Of a stretch of 64,000 nt of DNA, positions 30,001-44,335 are shown piece by piece. The stretch covers positions 14,349,501 through 14,413,500 of the forward strand of contig NC_090796.1 in assembly GCF_040054535.1 (NCBI RefSeq). Reading direction: 5' to 3'. The stretch comes from Antennarius striatus (Eukaryota > Chordata > Actinopteri > Lophiiformes > Antennariidae). Below the pieces are notes generated by a model, which saw nothing but the letters and a program-made list of their open reading frames with translations, did not search any database and was not told the origin of the DNA. Made by a program: the position numbers and the translations under genes. Positions within the stretch are counted from its first letter, which is position 1; each line of letters starts with the position of its first letter.

Positions 30001-33000
30001 CTGAGGCTTTTTTTTCTCAGCAGTACCAGGTATGTATGGTGTTGACAGAAGTTGACCACATGGTTTGATAAAACTTGAAAACAATTTCTTGCATGGGTGG
30101 AGCAAAGAAAAAATGCAAGTCAGACCTCTCTGTTGGTACACACTGGTGCTTCATGTTGCAAAAAGATCGTTATTAAATTCAAATTTAAATTTGCTTTTTT
30201 AGTAAATGACCAGAGCTGCTCAAGCAGACACCATTATTAATTTGGTAATTGTATGAGTGCGTCATCTAAAAATAAAGCACCTTCCCATGATCGGTACTGC
30301 AGCTGTCGGTGATGCCAGTTGAACATATCCATGTTGTGTAGCCATTATAACCAAGTGGTATGCTTGTATGCCTTGTGCGTGTTTCTCGGGGGTTACATGG
30401 TAACTGTTTGATAGTGTTCAACTTTAGTGGAAAAGCCTCTGAGGCAGAGAGTACTCTACAAGCTCTATTATATTACCTACACAAAACGAATGGATAATGG
30501 ATTAGATATTCAGACAGAGGAAGTAGAGAGGGAGACAATCAGGCAGGCGGCAGATGATGCATGTGGATTGTTTCTCTTCTGTTATCTGGTCTAAAGTGAT
30601 TATCCATGACCCGGCATTGAAGTTGACATTTCCATCCACGCAATCACTAGCATGTCTTACTTTTGCCGTCCAGCAATCACCCATCTACAGCCCATGATTG
30701 AGATCTCCTACGTTACCATGGAGCGCAATGGGAGGAAGCAGACTAATGCATTTATTGTATTCCTTCCCAGTGTGGACAGTTTAATTCTACCTCCACAACA
30801 TCACCCTGCAGGAAACAACCATCACACAGAGGTGGCCAGCACTTGTCACGGGGTAGGTGGGGTGGATGAGTGTCCGACAGGACAGGACAAGCGAGCGGTG
30901 GATGGATTCTGGCCACCACCCCTTCCCCCCCACTCTGTGATCAAGGCTCCCAGTCGTTAACTTCCAGAGTGGGACGAGGGGCCATGAATGCAGGGCTTTG
31001 TCCGGGCCATGGTCATCACATTCCACTGGAGCCACTGTGTGGCGTGCAGCAGAGCGGAGGAGAGGGCAGGCCAGGGCAGGACACGGGAGGCCTGGACAGG
31101 AAGTACAGTCCAGAAGCTCTGCCTGTCTTTATGTGGTGAAAAATCAAGATCATATCAAGACTTTCTTCTGTGCCGTTGATGCACTTTCCATTTTCCTAAT
31201 AGCCTCTTGATGCAACCTGCTTCAAGCTAAAGTAATTCCAAAAAGGTGATGTTGGAGAGATCTATTTCCAGCAGAACAGCGCCTCTGCTGGTCAGTTTGG
31301 GGTACTGTAGTACCAGCTTCATGAAGGCCTTCATGTTTTTATCTTTGACCATTGGTCGGTGTAGGTCATCAGAAACAGAGTCCTTGCTGCTGGCACACCC
31401 ACACGGCATGTAAGTGAGCATTTAGCTTCAGTGAAAGATTCACAGGAAGAAGCCAAGTACTTCTAAAAGGGAGATCACTCATTTGTTTCCATGCTGACTC
31501 AGGAACTGACTTACACACCCTTGGCCCGGTCATTGCTCTCTCTCACACACGCACACCTCCACCCCAAATTAGGAAAAAATGCAGCTTGTGCTTGTCATGG
31601 GCAAGACAGGAAGTGAATGATAGAAACTTCAAATGGTTGCACAGTGACTCACAATCATGCATGTAATGGTCAGAGGAATATCTGGAGCCTTAATCATGGG
31701 GGAAGGACAATGCATTCCTCATGTTGATGCCACTTCGGGGTGACGGCCTGAGATGAGGCATGCTCAACATGTGGCCGGCTGATGTGTGAACTTGCATTGA
31801 GCTTCAGAGCCAATGAGAAGAGAATAAACGACACAAAGAAGCCAGTGTCTCTGCCTCAGAACCTATGGTTTCCTTTATTTTTTCGCTTCCATTCTTAATG
31901 CTGTATCTCCGGTTTTCCATATTCCTCCCTGGTTGTTCCCTTTAATCACTTACTGAATGTTCCGTTTGCTGCAGCACTCAGTACCCTTTTTATAGCCTGT
32001 CGTAGTCTATGTCCTCTCACACAAAGAGGTGTCTGTCAGTGTTTATGGGAGACTGTGCACAGCTGGACCTTGGCAGCATGGGAACAAGCTTGGAAGTGGG
32101 GCCGGGGCTGCAGAGTCCAAATGGACTCTGTGACTGTGGCCATTACTGCCACACGATTACAGGCTTCAAAAACACTGTAGAGGGGCCTGCCATGTTAAAA
32201 AGGGAAACACTCTCCTGCTCTTCTTTGACATGGATGTCTTTTAATTGATGTCTTTCTTTTGAGATGCGAGAAATCTTTCTTATGTTTTATTCCATGTTTC
32301 AACACTGACTTCTGGAGTTACTACCAACTTTGGTGACCTTGTGATTTCCTCTGAAACCAGTCAATCAATCGATCAATCCTCATCTACACGCTTCTTTCTA
32401 TTCACGTTTCTGTTCGCTCTAACATCTCATTAGACAAACAGATGCTCCGAACATAATTTTGCTTTATCTCGTAAACATGTGTCCTTGCGTAGTGACACGA
32501 GTTATGTGGCGCTCGTACATTTAACATATACACAGCTGAGGTTACTGCATTCCCTAGCTCTGCATTCCCTTTGCATAATGCCAAAGGGCCAGAGTGCATC
32601 AAGTGAGATATCAGATTGATCCAAAGGCATGTTCTCATGTTAGGCCTTCAGAGAGACACACCCTGCTGCAACGTAACCCTGTAACCCTCCATTTAGCAGC
32701 TTCTAATTAGACAGAGAGGATGCACAATTACTCATTTTTTTTATTCTGGACATTTTTTTACAATGTTGTTCTTCACTGCACGTTGCCTTCATGCTCAATG
32801 TGACCTCTGCAAGAACTGTAAGAAAAGTTGGTTTGTGGTTTCTTCAATTTCAGCACATTTTAACACCATTGTTCGCCATCTATGGTATGCTCTTGACCGT
32901 AAAACACATTTTTGTAAAGAATATAATCACATTCTCTCTTACTTGCACACACACACACTGTCTGAATTCTTGTCTAATCGCTCATTCCGGCAAAACAAAA

Positions 33001-35835
33001 GTCAAAGGAAGATTCAGATGTAACACTACAAGGCGGAGAAAGGCATTTGCAACCATGGCTTTTTTGTTCGGACGGCATTTTCCAACCCCTTCGCCCTCCT
33101 CCTCCCTCTGAAATGCCGAAGGCATCTGGTTGACGACTCCTCACAATCTTTTAAATTGTTCTCTTTCTCCAAAATTTTCACCGAAGTAGAAAGGGCCTTT
33201 GTCAGCGCTTTGAGGAGACTTATCTTCCAGGGCATCTTAACTTCCTCGTAGACGGCTGCATTGGGAAGTCTTAATTTTGAGCGACAACATGTTGCCTTTT
33301 CCATTTTTCTGCCTGACAGAGTAAAGCATTTGTTTGTCAGAAAAAGTTGCGGCTTGTAAATATGACTTTCATTAATTTAGAAATTGTGAGACAGAAATGG
33401 AGTGGGACATGTGACAACTAAGGTCACATGGTTCCCAATTTGGCCACTACACAAAGAGCTGAGCTGCAAAAATGTCTCAGTGGAATTCCAAGTGGTAACA
33501 TCTCCAGCCTCTGTCAAATCCCACATTTCATAGCGGCCCTTATTGCATCCAACTGAGATTACGATGATGTTTCAGTCGTCACGCGTGTCCTGCGCCGCCA
33601 TGTCAGGTGTGTTCGCCACGTGAGGCGAGGTGTCGTGAGACAGTCGTTCGCATGGCTCTGGTGAATACGCGGCAGCTATACGGCCTCGTCTTGTGTGTAG
33701 ACAGGACGGCCCGCAACAGCTGGGAATGTGCATTGACCTCAGTGGGAGGAGCCAAGGTCAGCAAAAGCGAGGTCAAAAGAAAGATCAGACCTGCTGCGCC
33801 GTGTCCAGAGGTCAGCATTGAAAACTAGATCAGGCTACAGCGGATAACGAATAGCGCCAAAATAAGTTCTTTGTCTTTTCTGAATTTCTTTGGGAGGGGG
33901 GACTTTAATGTCTTAACTGTCAGGAATTTGCAATACCCAAACCAACTTAGAACAGTAAACTCTTCCACTATATCAACTTCTTCTTCTACTCCTCAATGTG
34001 AGGCTCTGCCGGCTCTCCAGTCCTGGATCCAGGCCGCTGTGGTGAGCTCTCGGTTGTTTAACAGTTTTTTTCCATGAAGCATTTTGAGGTGACCACCCAA
34101 GGCCTCTGACCACACTGTGCATTACTTCCAACCAGAGGGAAGTGGAGGAAGACCTTTACTGTGCTACTGCCTCATTCCTCTCTCTCTCCCTCCTCCTCCT
34201 CACCCATCACGTGCCCACATAGTTGATCTTGGCCGCTGAGGACAGCGGGGCACAGCTGCACTCGGGACTGGATTTCACCCTCCTTGCATTGGTAAACCGC
34301 TTCACTCCCTCTCCTGGACAGCTGCAGTTGACCAACCGAAGGCATGTTGATGGTGATGTCTGCATTCATTCGGTGGCTGCGCAGACTCAACATGTTGGAG
34401 TTATAAGAGGCGATGGGCCTTGATAAGTGAGCAGACACGCCTCTGCCAATTCCATGGATACATTGAGCTATTTAAATAGATGCAGCGGTCTGAACGCAAG
34501 CAAACATTACCAAGATTTGTGTACCCTATGTACAGCAGCATGCTTTATTACCCAGCAACTAATACAACAAGAGTTTTTCTAGGATTTGTCCACTTTGTTT
34601 TTCATTTTCTTTCATCCAAACGGAGGACAAACAGGTTGTATTGAATGTAAATTAAATAATCTAAATTATATTTAAACCTTCATACTGAGGTCCTCTACTC
34701 GGAGCTACCAGAGCAAATACTGGCAAATGTTATGATACGGGGAAATTAAATAATGAAATGGGAGAGGCATAGTGCATAGAAGCTAATAATAGACATTATA
34801 ATGCAATCTGTGTAGAATGTTCTCAATAGGAAAAAGCTGAAACTGTCAAAGGCAGTGATTGAAAGTTGAATTTGAATAAACACTGAATGCTGAGCAGGGA
34901 TTGGTTCGTATATCTGAGGTGTAGAGCATATAGTTTAGCGCAAAACAGAGTAATGCGAACAATTAATAGACAGTGTGCACTAAGCAGTGGCGACACAGTG
35001 TGTAACATTTTCTTGGCTCGTGAGCACAGTTTCCACTCAGACCGTTATGGCACGTTGTGTGGAAACAGCATCCGTCCACTGCAAGGATATAAAAGACAGA
35101 AAATTCCTGATTGAAAGGTAATTTACTGCATTTACTGTCTTACTTTTGTTTGCAGCAGACATAATTGTCCTTACTGTTCCAGTAGAACGAGCTCTGCAGT
35201 CCTGGTGTGAACTGGATGCACAGGAAATAGATCGTATTGTCTTGTCCTTAGAAGGTCTGCAGTTGGAGAACCGTTGCATAAATGTTTGCAAGCATGAAGG
35301 AGGTGCAGGAGCACTATTTATTTGGAACAGTCAGTTAGACCTGACTCGCTGCTATCTGTTCCACATACCAGCCCAGTGCCCCTGTCAAAAAACTGATATA
35401 TGTCATATGAACAATGAAACCACGTCACTGATCCAAGCCACCACCGCGGTGTCACCTGTCATGCAGAGCAGAGAAGATGAGCCCACCTTGCAAACTGATC
35501 ACACCACTACCCTCAAACATGTAATCCTTGACATCTTTAATTTCTACATTTCAATGAAGCTCACTATGATGTAGTTACAACAGTACCCTTCCACATCCAG
35601 CCAGTGTCTGGAGTGGACAGTGGGAGTGACTGGTGTGAGCATAGGACAACTTGAAAATGCCTCAAGAATGGAGTCAGGTTTCTACTGGTATCAAGTATTA
35701 ATATTTCTATTTATTGAATTCAGTCTTCCACTGTTTCAAGCCCTCGTTGGGTTGGGTAAATTTTGGACCTCAGATAAGGGTCGATGTTGGAGCTGCGGTT
35801 AAGGTCAGGATTGGAGTTATGGAGTAGTTTGAGGG

Positions 35836-35985
35836 TTGAAGGTCAAGTTGGGGTTCAGGTTTGAGTATCTTTTGGGGTTAGGGTTATCAATGCAGCGAGC
35901 TCCAATTGTGACCCTAATCCTACCTTTAAAACTAGCTGCAACAGTAACCCTAACCCTAGGTTTGACCCTAATCCTAGCTGCAAAA
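35836..35985. repeat. Degenerate telomere-like repeats in both orientations
   Basis: GGGGTTAGGGTTA (35874-35886) is followed within 60 bp by TAACCCTAACCCTAGG (35945-35960) and related CCCTAATCCTA units. The orientation flips in the middle. A further CTAACCCTAGCTGCAACCCT piece occurs near 36480. Confidence 0.7.
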
Positions 35986-38900
35986 GGACATAGGCAGGGA
36001 TGCTCGACTGTGGTCTGCATCAGGGACCAGCCACACCATCGGATGACTCCCATGGAGACGAGAAAAGCATTTTGCCATTCATGCTATTCTCCACTACCAT
36101 CATTGTGTTAATAGTCTCCTCATTTTTGTCTAGAGATCGACAGCTACGGCTCCCTCTACAGGGGAGTAAGTGCATGGCCTGGAGAGATTTGGTTTCTCCA
36201 TGTAACAGTAATATTTATAATGATGCCACTGTAATTTGGTCTATTGGTGAAATACGGTGTGGATATAAGTCCAGCCGGTACCGATGGCGTAGCATGAATT
36301 CCCGCCCTGATATGGCATCTTGGATCCAGTTTAGAGAGTTGCTATTGGGGACTGGGTCTCCATGTCATTTATGGTCCCACCTCTCACTGTCGCCATACAG
36401 GGATCTGTGGTTTGGGAGTTTATGTCTGGAGTATTAAAGGGAGGGGTAGAGACTGGAGACTAGAAAGGAGATCCATTTCTCTAACCCTAGCTGCAACCCT
36501 CACTCTAAGAGCTTTCTGGAAAATCTTCTGTGGGTTGAGGAAGGAAAGATGAATACATCCAATTGGCTAGAAAAGCCTGAGGAGTCGGTCAATCTAGAAA
36601 AAGGGAGTGGAAAGAGGAAGGCAGTGGGGTAAATGTTGTAACAGGATAATAAGGACAAAGAATATGGTATGGTGGGAATGGCAGACCATTGAGAACTGTA
36701 GTAGAACTTAGCAGAAAAAGGGGAGACTTACCCAAACGTGAAAGGAGGCAGGCAATCCCCAAGACTCTTTTAGACATGCTGATGTTGTTGTCATGGCACC
36801 AACATATAAGTCATTAAAAGAGGACAAACAGAGAACAGAGAAGGTCAATGGGGAGAATGGTCAAGGTTAAAGAGCACAGAGAACAACTAGGGGAAGATGA
36901 ATGGAAGCGATGGGAAGAGAGGGGCCCGGGAGAGGAAATGGCAAGAGGGGAAAGTTAGTCACCAACAAAGTATGATGGACTTTATTCTGCTTTATATTGT
37001 TCAGCATGGAAGTTAAAGTTGTTCCTAATAAGGAAAATCAAGCTTATAACAACCTATAGGTTCACAACTTTTCTATCCCGGCCTCATTGTCACAGTTAGA
37101 GTCAAGTTCAAAAGTTGAAAAGGGGGGGGGGGCAGAATGAAGAGGACAGTTTGTGTCTTAAAATCTCATTTCCTGGCTCTAAAGCTTGCAAATTCCTTGA
37201 CTGTGCAGAAAAAATGAAGGAAGTGAAATCACAGGGCATCCGGGGCTATACTGTACACAGTCTCCTCACATACAGTATGGATCCTATGCACACATGGATA
37301 AATATTTAGTTTCCTGAACTGGTGGAAGATGCAGTCAAAGGATTCCGCCAAAGCGTAATTGGATCACTTAAAGTTTGCGAGTGACTTTTTATCGATTATA
37401 TTTTTGTTGTGGAAAATGTGGAAATTGAAAACCAGGAGTCAAACTAATTTTTTTTTTTTATGACGTCAGCAAGTTTGGAATCAGATGTCTTCTGAAGATG
37501 GACATCTGGAAGCCTGATCTGACTGAAATTAAATGGAGATTTGCAACTAAATAAAACCCACAGACTGCAATCTTCCTCACAGACGGACCGCCGGTCAGAC
37601 AATGTCCCGCTTTGTGATCGCCCTGTTTTACAAGATGCTCCAAATTATTAAGCCCCGAGCTGTTGTCGTGCATTACGATGCGCTTTTTTTGTGGCACAAA
37701 GCTTAAAATAATAATAAAACTGGATCTATTTGAAACCACAGGCAAGGTTTGGAATGGAAACGGAAGGATTGCGGCCAAATGTGCCCAATAGAAGTGTTTG
37801 AAATTAGAGTGGGAGAGTGAACACGAGTGGGGGGAGACAGAGGAAGCTATTTTCTGGACACGCTAAAGAGGAAGGTGCTGCCCTTGTGACCCGATATATA
37901 TGAATGTCAGTCAACATAGCGGACACACCCAGTTGCTTTACATGTCAGCAAGGGAGAGTTTCCACAAAAAGTGTCACAGCTGTTTATTTTCTTCAAACAA
38001 TAAATTGAAACCAGCATTTCGCACTTTTGCACTTGACAAAATTGACGTTGAACCCGGCTGTTTTGTGTCCGATCCGGCGGCTGCAGGAATGTCTCTGGCC
38101 TTTATTGGTGCCAGTTCTGGTAACACCCAAAGCATCCGAAGCATCCCAGGCCGGGTGGGCTTGCCATTTATAAATACACCCCTCTAAACGCGTCTGAAAT
38201 TCACTGTGTGGTTTCCACGGCCCTGAGGTTCACTCCTCGAATAATACGAAGAGGAGGCGCACGTGTGCTCACATTCGTCGTGCGTCAGGGCGTCCGTCCA
38301 GCGGCATAGACAGGTCGCAGCTACAGTAAAAACACTCATTATTTACGCGTCCTGGATTGGATTTATGCAAACGCGTCATTCAGTCCGAGCACGAGATGTG
38401 TCTGCGCAATCATGGGTCACATGACTGCACAAATATGATTTTACTCGACCACGGGACGTCATTAAACGAAATAAAACTCAAGATTAATTTCTTAAAAATG
38501 AAAACAGATCATCATGAGGTGTGAAATCCATACGGACAAGGTTACACCATAAAGGTTCTGACCCTTAAACCAAAGTTTCACTGCGATCCTCCAAAATAGC
38601 TGCTCCGCGCCAGGACATCAGTGACCTTTTGACCCCCTGCTAGGAATGTGTAGGGGTGTGGATTTAAGGTTCTGTGCAGTTTGTGTGAGCAGCACATCTC
38701 TTACGCTTGTTGGGGTTTTTTTTTATCCTTTACAGGTGATACGTTTCAGAATTATTGTTAGATGCCTGTACATCCGACACAGCAGATTTTTTGAATGTCT
38801 ATTTACACTCAAGGGAATGATTCATCCCGCCTCCTGGCGTGAAACATTGATTTCTGGGTTGAGGGACGATCGAAAAGCAGCGATTGGCCAATCAGCAACA

Positions 38901-40102
38901 TCGGGCAGGATACCGATTTCATGCCAAGGAAGGGTAAAATTATTGATCAATATCGACGAGACGGAGACATCCTTCAATTCTGTTCTGGGGACAATTAAAA
39001 GTACGGTCTCCCGTGTGCTGTTCTCTAGCGGTTGCTTTAGGAAAATCAAATCCCTCTATCCCACCAAAAGCAATTATGTCCGGCTCAGATAACAGAAGTG
39101 TCAGGCCGATGTAATCCCAATTCGCCCTTCCCGACAATCAGGGGTGAAATCTGGTCCGGTCTGGGATCATCCAGTAATGTGATGGGTTTCTGGATCCAGT
39201 TTTAAACTCCCAGACTCATCCATAACCCCCAGTGTTTTATATTTAGGATCTATCTGGATGATTTTGTCAAACAACCACTAACTTTTTTTGTCTTCAATCC
39301 AAACACGTTTGTCGGATTTCATGTTTTGAACCAATATTATTTTCTCCAAAGGTTTAAACGTGTTTCTTTGCAGACACTGTGATACTTTTATTCCCCCCCC
39401 CCCCCCAGTCAGCAGTCTTCAGGTGATGAATGATGTGATGCATGTCGGATGAGGCCAGCTGGAGCGGTTAGCGGCTCATTAGTCAGGTCGGTGGCTGTAG
39501 AGTCCATCGACTCTACGGCTCCTTTTCCAGGAAAACGGAAATTAAAGAACACTTCACAGTGTAGTAATAAATGTGTGTTGTTACACTGCAGAATTAATAT
39601 TTGGACATTTTTAAACCGTAATCCATCAAAGGGAATACTTAATCCAGAGTCTGTCATCCACGTGAAGGAGGATGATGGTTTGGATGGAATGTCGTTCGGA
39701 TCAAATCCAGCTCCGCATCCCAAATGAAATCCCTATGAGTAGCAGTGGAATGGAAATAGAGGCCATTTAGACTATTAGCATAGCAGGTGACCCCACACCT
39801 GAATCTTTATTCTGGAGACAGCCTGTCTCTCCCATCACTTCCACAGATTGTGAAACAAACTAGAGACGCTTTAATGCTCCTGTTTCATTCCTGTCTGTTT
39901 CTTGAGATGAAATCACTTAAAATTATTTCTTGTTTTTTTCTTTTTCCAATTACACCAAATGTCAGAGCTGGTATTAATTATGAGTCAGAGACAGAACAAG
40001 GGTGGAGCGACATCATCGGGGTGGATATCGGACTCGTCTGAGATCCGAGGCTTTAGACCCTCAGACCGGCTAGAAAAGCAGAAACACCTCTTTGGCAGAT
40101 GT

Positions 40103-40106
<4 letters not shown>

Positions 40107-40136
<30 letters not shown>
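40107..40136. repeat. (CA)n microsatellite
   Basis: About 14 CA units followed by TACATGCA. Confidence 0.9.
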
Positions 40137-40140
<4 letters not shown>

Positions 40141-40574
40141 TGCAGGCATCTGGTAAAAAATAAACGCCACAGGGAAAAGGGCGGTGCTGATGATGGAGTA
40201 GCGAAGCATCCGTCCAGTCCAATCCATTTCCTCTGTGTTTTGTTGTGAAATCCCTCTCGACCCCACCTTCAGCGTCTTCATCCAGAGGGAGAGAATGTGC
40301 GGCTACGCCCGTTTTCTGTAAATACATTCTGTCTCCTCTCCGCCACTTCTTCCCAGGGCACAGAAAAAAAAAGGAGCACACCTCCCCCCCACCGCCCTCC
40401 TTTCACCTCCCTCCATCCCTTCCCCTTCCTCCCTCCAAGCCTCCACATGCGAGAGGAAGCTGAACCCTCTCCACCCTGTGAGAGGTTGAATCCCGGAGGA
40501 GGGGGGGAAAGAGAAGGGTGTCGACCTGGATCCGTGGACTGACAGCAGGAAACGCTTGGAGGAAAACGCACAGG

Positions 40575-40578
<4 letters not shown>

Positions 40579-40625
<47 letters not shown>
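40579..40625. repeat. (GT)n microsatellite
   Basis: About 23 uninterrupted GT units. Confidence 0.95.
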
Positions 40626-40627
<2 letters not shown>

Positions 40628-42689
40628 TTTCAATAGTAACAGACAGGATATGTAATGTCAGAGCGGTGATGCAAAGCTGTGGCATGCAGGGAAAACGCAG
40701 CCTTAGAAACAGAAACGCCCCCCTTGTCTCATGGCTTAACTATCTCTGGCTGGTCTCCCGTGGAATTTAAGGGCATTAAATTGGCATTTAAGAGACTTAA
40801 ATCTTTCCGTGAAAGGCCGAGTAGGACGGACTCAGAGTGAGTCTGAAAGGACATCAGCTGTAAGCTGGAGGTGAAGGCCAGAGGGAATGAAATGTCACGG
40901 CTTCCTAGGCAAAGACATCTGAAGAAGTAGAAGAAACTGCCTCCATATCCTAAAAGAAAAATCTCCATAACAAGACTTTTTCCCTTGGTTCTGTTCAGCT
41001 GTTATTAACCACGGAGACCATTTGGGTGCACAAACAGCTTTACTGTGTTTTTTCTTCTTTTCTGAAAGTCTTTCATTGTTAAACGTAGCTTTGATGCTTC
41101 CTGGACAGTTTCTTCTCTTCACGTCAGGAACTCATTTTGAGATCTTGCAGCAGGTCAGTAGTTGATGGAGCCACCTGGACAAACTTCCAGCGGTGTGTTC
41201 CCTTTGATTTGAGGGTTCCCAGAACCTGAAAGCCCTCACTTAAGGACCAGAGTGGGGGGAAAAAAGCTCTCACACCAGCTCAAGAGGGCTATTTCCAAAA
41301 TCGTGTTATTCTAAAGTCCACAATTGCGAGCACTTTGGGTGAAAATGTTATCCCTTCATTGAAATGTGCTGAAAACAACTTTAATTATAATTTATGAGAG
41401 GCAGACTTGGAACCTGATTGGATGGTTTCTTTTAATCAGCTTTGCCAATCAATCGAACGTCGTATCAGGATCAAATATTCTCCCTCGTGAAGACCGTCAT
41501 CATTCAGACATACCGATCGCTAAATTCTATCGCAACTCGCACTTTATGCCCCCATCTTGGTTTGTTTGACCACTCTCTCATTTAAAAAGATTAATTGTCT
41601 GCTTCAGACTAGCTCAGCGCAACTAAACTAAATATTTAAGTGTTTGAGGCGCGTGTGGTTTGGCTTCAGATCCATCGGTGATGGTATATCCCTGACCCTG
41701 GTTTGTTTTTCTGAGCCCATGCTCCAACTTCACCCACCGTCTTCTTCTATAGAGGAAATTTATTTATTTTTAAATCACATGCATTTTACTCCATCTTTTG
41801 CCTCAGAGAAGCAGAACATGTGTGCTAAAAATAATCTCTCTGAGTCATTTCTATGTATTTATTTTTTTTCTATCTTGCGTTCACTGGAGGAACAAAATGC
41901 ACACAGGACAAATCTGTCAAGGATAAATCAGTGGATTACAAGGAATACAAGCCGGCTCAGACTAAACAAAGGAAGAAATGATTGCAGAGTTCTAAGAAAG
42001 ATTTTGGCTCTTTGTTCAAAGGTGCATTTAAATGACGCAGCATTAAAGGACTCAGAGTATGAGCTTGTCCACAAAAACGCATGAAATCCGATAAGAACTC
42101 TGGAAGATCAAGTGTAAAAGGAGTCTGACTGAGGTCAGCATAGTAAGAAAATACTTGAAATGAATGAAGGTATTTCAGAATTGTTGATTTCAGATGACCT
42201 GCACAATAAATAAATAAAAAATTTCTGCACACTTGAAAAGATTATTTCTCTATAAATAAGGGAAAATACATTTGAGTATGTCTTGGACTGGAAAGATACT
42301 AAGATGTTTGGTGGAATCAACACACAGGATTCCATAAACTTCCATTAATCCAATTATATCCTGAACCCAGGATGAGAAACAAATGTTGAGCAAGAACCGC
42401 TACCTCCATCTACTGGTCATAAATTGAACCAAATCACAAACAAACTACAGTCAGCAAGTCATGCTATTATTTCCTGGTCATGTTCCCATTCTGTTTGAAG
42501 ACTATCTTTAAGAAACTCTTCATGGATGTCAGTTAATTTTCCGGAGAGATTGTGAGTGGGAAACAGCAGGAAAGGATGAGGAGGATCCAGATCCAGAAGC
42601 TTTTTTCCTGCCTCATTCATTCATAAAAAGGTTTAAGAGATGTCAGATCATCATTGGGGCTCACAAGCTAGAAATAAATTCACGCTGTC

Positions 42690-43001
42690 TTCATAAAAAG
42701 AATAAAATCACTTCATGAAATGCAGCAGATTTTTGTCTTCACCGATAAAACCTCATCATTCAGGATAATTGCAGCTTTTCAAGAAATCAGGGAGGAAGAA
42801 AATAAGCAGCTGCGGGAGGTTGTGACTCTGTGAGTGATTGGTTTGGACGGTAAACAGAGGCTTTGTGTAATGTGTAGAACAACAAACAAGCAGAAATGCA
42901 GAGGAAAGAATCACAGCATCGCCCGCAGTGTTCCATTTGTCAGTAGGGAATTACATCTCTGGCATAAACACAGACTGGGTCACATGGTTCTGATCCTCCT
43001 G
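42690..43001. repeat. Diverged direct repeat, left copy
   Basis: About 310 bp that aligns, with scattered substitutions and small indels, to 59446-59748 in the same orientation. Shared blocks include AAACCTCATCAT, ATTTGTCAGTAG and ACATGGTTCTGATCC (ACGTGGTTCTGATCC in the other copy). It lies 1.3 kb beyond the stop codon of the receptor gene. No open frame is conserved between the copies. Confidence 0.8.
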
Positions 43002-44335
43002 TCCCGTCTGTGGTTCTGATTTCATATGCATGGATTTAAACAGAAATAAAAGATAAAAGAAAAAAATGTCAATTTGTGTGATAAAATGCAAAACATAAGT
43101 ATAGGAAATAAAAAATGAAACGAGATAATAAAGAATACATCAATGTGATCAACAGTGGGATTTTATTTTCACATCACTGAGAAAGTTTGGGCCTGGAAAG
43201 CAACTAATGTTTAAATTTAAATCTCTTTTTTTTTTTCATTGCATGTATTGTATTGTAATCTTTAAACGCTGATTTATTTTTTCGTGGTTGTATATTTTGT
43301 GTGATTTTGTTTTGATATGTAACATTTTAAAAATAGAATCTTATATATAGTATGCCTGACATAGTACCCAATGCTGTACTTAACCCTTGACCCGAACCCT
43401 TTTCTACTTCTACTTCACTTCCTGAAAAACAATTTCCTAACATTATGAAATAGGAGCCGTCCAATCCTAACCCCCTCCTGGACCTTAGAAACCCTCTACC
43501 CCCATTTTGTATCTAATCTCTCCTTTGAATTATTATATTCATTTAATTTTATATATTTGACGAAAGACGTGCTTTTTTCCCCCTCAAAACAGCACCATCT
43601 GGTGGATTCTATCTAGAACAACAACAGGATATCAGTTTTTTTTCAATTACTGTACTCTCAAGTGAAATCGATCAGTACAGCCCTTAAATGTTATCTAATG
43701 ATCAAGATCCAGGCATCTAAAAGTAATGATAAAGACCAACGATTGATCCATTAAGAATGAGGGTATTAACTAAAAAGCTTAAATAAACATCCAATTTTTA
43801 AAACTGAAAAACAATAAACCCATGAGACAAAAACACAAACCATTTAAAGTCCGGCAAGACAAAATTCAACTACATTAATGAAGAAATCAATTATCAAAAT
43901 TGAACTGGCTCTGGAACACACATCAGACACTTGATCCTGAGGAGAACCAACGAGGACGTCTTCCACGTGTCAGAAGTCCAACCAAAACTTACATTAACAC
44001 CCGGATGAATGAAAATAAAGCATCGGCAAGAGCTAAAAATTAAAATTAAAGTCTTATTACATTAAGGAAATGGCATTGTGGCTAAATAGGTGATTCGTGA
44101 ATGAAAACAAAAACCTTCCAAAGAGGCTTATTTAAAACTCCACAAAGACTCATGGAGACTCATCCAGCCAAACCCTCACCCACAGTTTTAAAATCATCTC
44201 TGATTCAATGCAGAAATTTCTTAAATCTACAGTTCTCAGTTTTTTTCCCTCTGTATCATTGTCTGATAACAAATCCTTCTTTTTCTGAAATCCTGTTTTC
44301 CCAAACTTCGCTCAATCCAGTTCAGGAGGTGCTGA

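Larger units (their letters stand above)
27030..42600. other. Long region without a recognised gene
   Basis: No exon in this 15.6-kb interval could be tied to a known family. Minus-strand AATAAA-type hexamers occur (for example near 27878), and TATA-like elements occur at 28715 and 38169, but no open frame links them. CA arrays sit at 29570-29600 and 40107-40136, and a GT array at 40579-40625. Runs of C occur at 39391-39407, and telomere-like repeats at 35836-35985. Several open frames of 100-150 codons (35146-35574, 36000-36437, 38646-39092) are judged chance because they lack splice support and family motifs. Confidence 0.45.

Noticed and set aside
31227-31421. A minus-strand frame containing NMKAFMKLVLQYPKLTSRG that looks protein-like
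   Set aside because: No recognised homologue, no flanking splice sites that fit, and no neighbouring exons.
34172-34438. An 88-codon minus-strand open frame with a plausible start
   Set aside because: No family match, no splice partner, and the end is low-complexity Glu-rich from a CTC repeat.
35146-35574. A 142-codon plus-strand open frame preceded by an acceptor-like TTTGCAG, with a nearby SIGQLENASRMESGFYWYQ stretch (35632-35690) recalling an Ig V-domain F strand
   Set aside because: The hallmark aspartate and cysteine are missing, the two pieces are in different frames, and no other Ig-domain elements are visible.
28715-38183. Identical 15-bp TATAAATACACCCCT at 28715-28729 and 38169-38183, both followed by TGAAATTCA within 40 bp
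   Set aside because: A 15-bp match is expected about once or twice by chance in a window this size, and the flanks do not align convincingly.
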